Below, piece by piece: positions 5,855-9,901 of a stretch of DNA of 9,901 bases. The translations under genes were made by a program, and so were the position numbers. The DNA lies in NCBI GenBank assembly GCA_002254335.1, contig NIVA01000118.1:1-9901 (forward strand), read 5' to 3'. The stretch's first letter is position 1. The number at the start of each line of letters is the position of its first letter. The notes beneath the pieces are model-generated. The model did no database searches. It was not told where the DNA came from and saw only the letters and a program-made list of their open reading frames with translations. Source of the stretch: Bacteroidetes bacterium 4572_114. Lineage in GTDB: Bacteria; Bacteroidota; Bacteroidia; Bacteroidales; 4484-276.

Positions 5855-7109
5855 CTAAAACTTCTCATCATACTTCGTCCAGATAAAATCCCCTAATTTC
5901 CAGGCTTTGTTTACGACCTTGTTGCCCCACTCATCGGTGTAATTGGTCAGGAATTCACGGGTCTTTTCGGGCTTTTTTGGTTTATACATTTCCAGAGCCT
6001 CTTTTTCGAAGGCCGCCTGGTTTTCGAAAAGTTCTTTTTGCCAGGGGTTCCAAACTGCATCCACATCGTGGCGCATATCGCCCCAGCGCTGGGCCGTAAG
6101 TGTGCCCAGCCGGTTGAAGGCCCACCATGCCGATTCGGTGGAGTATCCATTTGGCCTTCCGGGTGTTTTGTAGGGTGCGGGCAAATCTGTTACACCGCAA
6201 TAAACGGGGATGTAAATGGAAGTGGCCACATTGTCCATGGCGGTCGAAAACACGCCATTCGCGGCGGCGCGAGGCAAATGATGTACGGCTGTGGGGCGCA
6301 TAGGCATAGCAAAACCTGAAAGGGCGACCTTCTTTATCCCACCATCCGCTGTCGATGGCCATGTCGAAAATATTTTCGGAGGCCATAAAATAATCGGGGT
6401 CACCGAGGTTTATTTCCTTGATGGTGCTGGCATTTGCGTTTACCGAAATGTGACCGTCAGGTACGCGCTGGGCGGCCCAAATCGATCCGCGATTGCCTTT
6501 GCCCGGCCCAACTATCTCAAGGTGCCACACCTCGTTTTTGTCGGCGATTGTGATACATTCGCCAGAGTCGTTCCAGCCGTATTTTTTGGTTAGTTCGCCA
6601 GCCAGTTTGATGGCTTCCCTTGCCGTGGTGCACCTTTCAAGCATGAGTTGATAAAGCCGCTGGCAATCTATCAGCCCATTGTCGGATTGTAAAACATTAC
6701 GCCCACCAAAAGTTGATTCGCCAATGGCCAGTTGGTGGTCGTTGATGCAGGGGTAAGCCGTATTGATGTACCCGTGGGTATGTTCAACCTGTGGGATTTC
6801 CCCAATTTTGTTGTGGGCATAGGTTGGCATGGCAAAAGTATCGCAGGGGACCCGCTTGTACATGGGCATCATCTCGCCTTTTTTATGATCCATCGCCGGG
6901 ACAACATCTATCCACGAACGGGTTCGGTGGCTGTCGTCGGTATGGGAGGTGATGACCGAACCATCAACTGTGGCAAGTTTTCCACAAGTAATTGAAGTAC
7001 AGCCATCCGGGAAACCTCCTTCCCAATCGGGGCGTTCCTGGCCAATAGCCGTATTGATTTGAAATCCAAAAAGAAGAATAACCGTTAGTGCTGTCAATAA
7101 TTTGTTCAT
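5855..7109 (-). pseudogene. secreted C69-family dipeptidase, broken by internal deletion and frameshift
   Basis: The ATG at 7109 opens with a signal peptide (KLLTALTVILLFGF, cleavage likely near residues 21-24). GCTSITCGKLATVDGSVI follows, where C37 is the expected N-terminal nucleophile of peptidase family C69 (PepD-type, Ntn-hydrolase fold). The match runs to SRRREWRVFD (residue 289, about 6243). The frame then leaves the family and stops at 5982. The C-terminal part continues in another minus-strand frame from about 6238 (MDNVATSIYIPVYCGVTDLP) to the TAG at 5857-5855, with NRLGTLTAQRWGDMRHDV. Together the pieces give about 416 residues. Family members of this type are, to my knowledge, roughly 540-570, so about 130-150 residues are missing at the junction. 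The protein is unlikely to be active unless this is an assembly error. GC content is visibly higher than in the neighbouring toxin-like genes. Confidence 0.85.
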
Positions 7110-7142
7110 ACTAATTAATGTTTTAGTTTATGTGAAAGGTTA

Positions 7143-7150
7143 CAAATGTA
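7143..7150 (-). promoter_or_regulatory. -7 box upstream of the C69 dipeptidase gene
   Basis: The minus strand reads TACATTTG, an exact TAnnTTTG match, 33 bases before the ATG at 7109. A TTG lies 17 bases upstream, slightly short of the usual spacing for the -33 element. Confidence 0.45.
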
Positions 7151-7215
7151 AAAGTTTTGGGGTTATACAAGATAAAACATATAACCTATTATTAATTTTG
7201 CTGACAAAGTATAAA

Positions 7216-7341
7216 TTAGAAATTGAGAAGAATAAGCTTCAGGTTTTTGATTTTTTTGAATCCAATATCTGCTGTTAGTAAAGGTAAATCAAGCAGGTAT
7301 ATAAGAGGATTGGTGTCGGATATAATACTAATCCCATTCAT
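7216..7341 (-). pseudogene. PIN-domain (VapC-type) toxin remnant, in-frame internal deletion
   Basis: A 41-residue frame starts with MNGISIISDTNPLIYLLD and runs directly into LPLLTADIGFKKIKNLKLIL. The first part is the usual N-terminus of a PIN-domain nuclease, with the first catalytic acid in SDTN (D9). The second is its usual C-terminal segment, xLPLLTAD, with the last acid (D25). The roughly 90 residues between them, which carry the other catalytic acids, are absent, yet the frame is preserved. Intact members are about 125-140 residues. The ATG at 7341 overlaps the antitoxin-like gene (stop 7330-7328) by 14 bases, as in intact toxin-antitoxin pairs. It should have no nuclease activity, and whether the mini-protein is made is unknown. 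Confidence 0.75.
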
Positions 7342-7492
7342 CCCTCAGTTTTTTTTGATATTTGAGAGCATCTTCACCCCAATTAACCTTCCCTAAATGA
7401 CGTTTTGCATCGAGCTTTTTGGTATGCTTGATTTTAAGCAAAGCCTCATTGAATTTTTTTTTACCCATTCCTTTTTTAACTATAACTACCAT
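7328..7492 (-). CDS. small antitoxin-like protein of a VapBC-type pair (54 aa)
   Basis: The ATG at 7492 opens 54 codons: MVVIVKKGMGKKKFNEALLK, then KLDAKRHLGKVNWGEDALKY, ending KKLRDEWD. It matches the pattern of small Bacteroidetes proteins encoded just before PIN-domain toxins, with a lysine-rich start, D-A-K-x-x-x-G-x-(I/V) in the middle and a Q-K-x-(L/M)-R-D-E-W tail. The overlap with the PIN remnant at 7341-7216 supports this. It probably binds the toxin and may bind its own promoter. The gene looks intact, so it would be an orphan antitoxin if the toxin is dead. A TAnnTTTG box lies 20 bases upstream. Confidence 0.7.
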   Translation of the reverse strand: MVVIVKKGMGKKKFNEALLKIKHTKKLDAKRHLGKVNWGEDALKYQKKLRDEWD

Positions 7493-7511
7493 AACCTTAA
7501 CTATTATAACA

Positions 7512-7519
7512 CAAAAGTA
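7512..7519 (-). promoter_or_regulatory. -7 box upstream of the antitoxin-like gene
   Basis: The minus strand reads TACTTTTG, an exact TAnnTTTG match, 20 bases before the ATG at 7492. The implied leader is very short (about 10-15 bases). No clear -33 TTTG is seen. Confidence 0.4.
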
Positions 7520-7596
7520 AAATTATTTTTGGTGACCTGTGTAAAATTGAAGGAAATTATAAAATTGCGGTAATAAATCACTAACAAACTCAGGGC

Positions 7597-7644
7597 AATA
7601 CGGCCCGCCCACCTGTGACAGCAAAGCGGCGGACAGGCCGTATT
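7597..7644. repeat. strong inverted repeat (REP-like hairpin)
   Basis: AATACGGCC (7597-7605) pairs with GGCCGTATT (7636-7644). An inner stem CCGCC (7605-7609) with GGCGG (7628-7632) follows after a small bulge on one side, giving 13 or so paired bases around an 18-base loop. It is far more GC-rich than its surroundings. No T-run follows on either strand, so a simple intrinsic terminator is unlikely. It may be a dispersed intergenic palindrome or a transposon-end remnant. Confidence 0.6.
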
Positions 7645-7996
7645 ACTTTTACAGAAGGGTATAAACCCAAAATAAGAAATGCATGATTTATTGAAGAACA
7701 GGCTTTTGGGTTTTGAAAAATGGAAAAATGGAGGGATGGAAGGATGGAAAAATGGAGTGGTGCAGTTGTGGAGAATTGGAGGGTCCAAACGGACTTCCTA
7801 CGGTCGGTGGAGTGGCAGAATTGTGGATATCCATGGTGATTAAAATAACTTCGTAGAGGTTACAGAATTGCAGAAAAAAAATATCCGGCAAGCACCAAGC
7901 CCTCGTTGAGGATCCATAAATTTCAGCAACAGTAAACTTATTACAAATAAATTGAACTATTGTGTAAAAAACGGGCAGTGAAACCATTACCATTAT
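7645..7996. other. non-coding stretch downstream of the phytase gene
   Basis: Apart from the purine-rich tract, this stretch holds nothing gene-like. A small GTCC-AAAC-GGAC dyad lies at 7783-7794. Minus-strand frames across it lack any recognisable protein pattern, and no T9SS tail is found after the phytase stop. Confidence 0.5.
7715..7783. repeat. purine-rich low-complexity tract
   Basis: The plus strand is almost free of C across this stretch and is built from variants of AAAATGGA and GGATGGAAGGATGG. Open frames through it on the minus strand are proline- and phenylalanine-rich, as expected of such a repeat, and do not look like a gene. Confidence 0.65.
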
Positions 7997-9370
7997 TTAA
8001 TGTCCAAAACTTTGCGGCCCTTTTACCTGTTTTAGTTTGAGTGTGCGTATTACGTCATTTTTCACGGTAAGTGAAGCACCATTTTGCAGGGTGAGTGTAG
8101 CCCCGTCAAGTAAAGTTAAACTGTTGCATGAGGTTTCTATAGAAATTTGCGGGTCAAAAGTTGTAACATCCGGGATAATAACATCATTATAATCGAAAGG
8201 CACTGCCCCGGCATCCCAGTTCCCGTCCGAGTTCCAGTCGGCACTATTGTTTCCCGTCCAGGTAATGGCCGGCTTCCCCATTGCCCTGGGGTTTACCACA
8301 GTACTTCGCACAAGGTTGGGCCCGAAAGCAACAGCAATCGAATCCCACGACACAACCTTGAAATTGGAATAAGTGCCATTTTGCCCGTCATGACAAATGA
8401 AAGCCCCCTTGGGGAAAGCTGCGCCCAAAGGACACGAAATCACATCAATGCCATCGGTTTGGCTCACCGCACCGATAGGCGGGTTGGCAATTACTTCAAA
8501 ACTGCCAATGTAACCGTTACTGATCCTGTCGTAAACCAGGAAATCATTGCCACCCTGCCAGGAAGCCATCAGGTATCCTTCATTTTTGGAAGCATAATAC
8601 AAGGTCAGCCCCTCAATATCGTCAACCGGTATTGTGGGGCTGCCAACATAATCGACCACTGTATATGATTGCCCATCCCCGGGATTTGCCCCATACTTCC
8701 TTAACTCACCATCCTCTTCGGCAATGTAAACATAACCCAGCATATCGTCGCCAACAATACCTTCAACCTGTGTAAAACCCGTTAGCTCCCTTACTAAAAC
8801 GATATCTACTTTCTGCGAACCATCATCGGCAAATTCCCACTGCCTTATAGGGTAGTCGCCCGAAATATTATACCGGCAACTTGTAAACCCATAAAATTTG
8901 TTGGTAACCGGGTTGTGGTACATTGCATATCCATAAGGGTGGTAGCCATCACCGCCAACTTGTGTTAAAGTAGAACCGGTGATATTTACCAAAACCCTGT
9001 TGGTTGCATCAATACGGAATACTTCAATCCTTTTGTTGGTACGGTTGCTCACGGTAACAATATCCACAAAACCGCCATCAAACGGGAAATCATAACGTAC
9101 ATCTACGTTATTGTACTTTTTGTTATCACCTGTATTAAAAAACCGTGTGCCATCAAGGTCATAAAGTTCCAACCTTCCGCCACTTTTTTTGTCGGTACCT
9201 ATGAAAAAACTATTTGCGGTATTTGTGGGGTGCAACCAAATGGCCGGATCGTCGGCGGCATCGTTGCTGTGGGTTACAGGTGTTGTTTCCACCGAAGGCT
9301 TTACCTTAACCTGGCCATACAATAAGAAACAGAAAATTGAAAGGGATAGGGTGAAAAGTATAGTTTTCAT
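7997..9370 (-). CDS. secreted beta-propeller phytase (3-phytase type)
   Basis: This 457-residue protein has a signal peptide (ILFTLSLSIFCFLLYG, cleavage near residue 19-20) and a beta-propeller phytase domain over about 25-365. The conserved DDPAIWLHP (residues 40-48) follows DAA, then NNVDVRYDF, VEGIVGDD, IAEEDGELRKY, DIEGLTLYY and GAFICHDGQNG. These are the acidic, calcium-binding and blade motifs of the family, which removes phosphate from myo-inositol hexakisphosphate outside the cell or in the periplasm. From residue 370 (TWTGNNSADWNSDGNWDAGA, then VPFDYNDVIIP) comes an accessory module common before T9SS tails. The protein ends about 20 residues after the last strand (GASLTV) with an unrelated basic end (KLKQVKGPQSFGH), and no sorting tail follows. 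The 3' end may be truncated, so surface attachment is doubtful. The start at 9370 is set by the signal peptide. Confidence 0.9.
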   Translation of the reverse strand: MKTILFTLSLSIFCFLLYGQVKVKPSVETTPVTHSNDAADDPAIWLHPTNTANSFFIGTDKKSGGRLELYDLDGTRFFNTGDNKKYNNVDVRYDFPFDGGFVDIVTVSNRTNKRIEVFRIDATNRVLVNITGSTLTQVGGDGYHPYGYAMYHNPVTNKFYGFTSCRYNISGDYPIRQWEFADDGSQKVDIVLVRELTGFTQVEGIVGDDMLGYVYIAEEDGELRKYGANPGDGQSYTVVDYVGSPTIPVDDIEGLTLYYASKNEGYLMASWQGGNDFLVYDRISNGYIGSFEVIANPPIGAVSQTDGIDVISCPLGAAFPKGAFICHDGQNGTYSNFKVVSWDSIAVAFGPNLVRSTVVNPRAMGKPAITWTGNNSADWNSDGNWDAGAVPFDYNDVIIPDVTTFDPQISIETSCNSLTLLDGATLTLQNGASLTVKNDVIRTLKLKQVKGPQSFGH

Positions 9371-9633
9371 ACAAATTAATTTTTATTAAAATCTTGATAA
9401 AAGTATGGAAAAAAAATCATTCTGGCCCAATTCTTTTTTTAGTCCATTTATAGTGGGCCGGGTATATGCTGGATATAAAGGTATTATAAAACCAGTCTGC
9501 CCTTCAACTATTAAAATAAAAATGCGCACATGAATAAATAAACAAATGCACACATGTTGGGTGAAGCTCCTGCCCTGTTCCTACGGTGAAAATCCCAAAA
9601 ATCAGGGAATTAAATATCAGTGCCCCTCAAACC
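9371..9633. other. intergenic region upstream of the phytase gene
   Basis: No gene is supported. Just upstream of the phytase ATG the minus strand has a TACTTTTA near-match to the -7 consensus (about 9397-9404). Two near-identical 13-mers, AAATGCGCACATG (9520-9532) and AAATGCACACATG (9544-9556), are spaced 24 bases apart and may be chance. Confidence 0.4.
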
Positions 9634-9901
9634 TGCGAAACGATGGGTGCCGGGTGTCGGGTGCCGGGTGAAGGAAGCCAGGCGTAACCTGAAACCTGAA
9701 ACTTGCGAAACGACGGGTGTCCGATGCCGGGTGCTGGGTGAAAGAAGCCAGGCGTAACTGAAACTTGAAACTTGCGAAACGACGGGTGTCCGATGCCGGG
9801 TGTCAGGTGAAGGAAGCCAGGCGTAACCTGAAACTTGAAACCTGAAACCTGAAACCCGAAACCTGAAACCTGCGAAACGATGGGTGTCGGATGCCGGGTG
9901 T
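9634..9901. repeat. tandem repeat, unit about 70 bp with nested heptamers
   Basis: Units start at TGCGAAACG at 9634, 9704, 9773 and 9871, giving lengths of 70, 69 and 98 bases plus a partial fourth running off the window. Each has a GGGTG-rich half (GCCGGGTG, GTCGGGTG), the block GAAGCCAGGCGTAAC, and a run of the heptamer CTGAAAC. The 98-base unit is longer because of extra heptamers. No open frame crosses it consistently. This is a minisatellite-like array of the kind that varies in copy number between strains. Confidence 0.85.

Noticed and set aside
5982..6240. Tail of the N-terminal C69 frame (RHGQCGHFHLH and onward) as a real domain
   Set aside because: The family sequence continues in the other frame over the same bases, so this tail is out-of-frame translation.
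7504..7993. Minus-strand frames of 94 and 101 codons downstream of the phytase
   Set aside because: They run through the purine-rich repeat and give low-complexity P/F/H/S peptides with no family pattern.
8147..8668. 173-codon plus-strand open frame
   Set aside because: It lies fully inside the phytase gene on the other strand, has no recognisable pattern, and is explained by that gene's composition.
9577..9590. Shared 10-mer TTCCTACGGT with 7795-7804 as a dispersed element
   Set aside because: The match does not extend on either side, so chance is a sufficient explanation.
9634..9901. CRISPR array
   Set aside because: The repeats are contiguous and nested, with no unique spacers of even length between them and no cas genes nearby.

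Overview
The window looks like chromosomal accessory DNA from a member of the Bacteroidota, probably Bacteroidales-like. It is AT-rich, the first 35 codons encode a type IX secretion (T9SS) C-terminal sorting tail, several genes are preceded by the Bacteroidetes -7 promoter motif TAnnTTTG, and no Shine-Dalgarno sites stand out. Apart from the sorting tail, every recognisable gene is on the minus strand, so the order of transcription runs from high to low coordinates.

Region by region: (1) 1-105, the end of a T9SS-exported protein on the plus strand. (2) 103-3810, a tandem array of AlbA_2/Schlafen-type ATP-binding genes in three stages of decay. Each unit is a conserved ORF of about 28 codons that overlaps the start codon of the large gene by ATGA. 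Unit C (3724-3810 plus the 566-residue gene) has an intact large gene. In unit B (1782-1868 plus 277-1785) the large gene has a stop at codon 8 and an internal deletion. Unit A (117-203) keeps the small ORF but the large gene is lost down to about six codons. (3) 3929-5780, an AbiE-like two-gene module: a winged-helix protein and a nucleotidyltransferase overlapping by 7 bp, behind a nested palindromic operator that covers the predicted promoter. (4) 5855-7109, a secreted C69-family dipeptidase broken by an internal deletion and frameshift. (5) 7216-7492, a small antitoxin-like gene overlapping a 41-codon remnant of a PIN-domain (VapC-type) toxin. Neither is obvious without reading short frames. 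(6) 7493-7996, non-coding DNA with a strong inverted repeat and a purine-rich stretch. (7) 7997-9370, a secreted beta-propeller phytase whose C-terminal region stops before any T9SS tail. (8) 9371-9901, non-coding DNA ending in a tandem repeat of about 70 bp.

Two themes stand out. First, the small ORF coupled to the AlbA_2 genes is conserved three times without indels, and its core changes are almost all synonymous, so it may be a real but undescribed leader peptide or partner protein. Second, at least three genes carry clean internal deletions (AlbA_2, PIN toxin, C69 peptidase). That points to ongoing decay of an accessory region, or to a systematic assembly problem. The toxin-like modules and AlbA_2 genes together resemble a defence or stress-response cluster, but that reading is inference.
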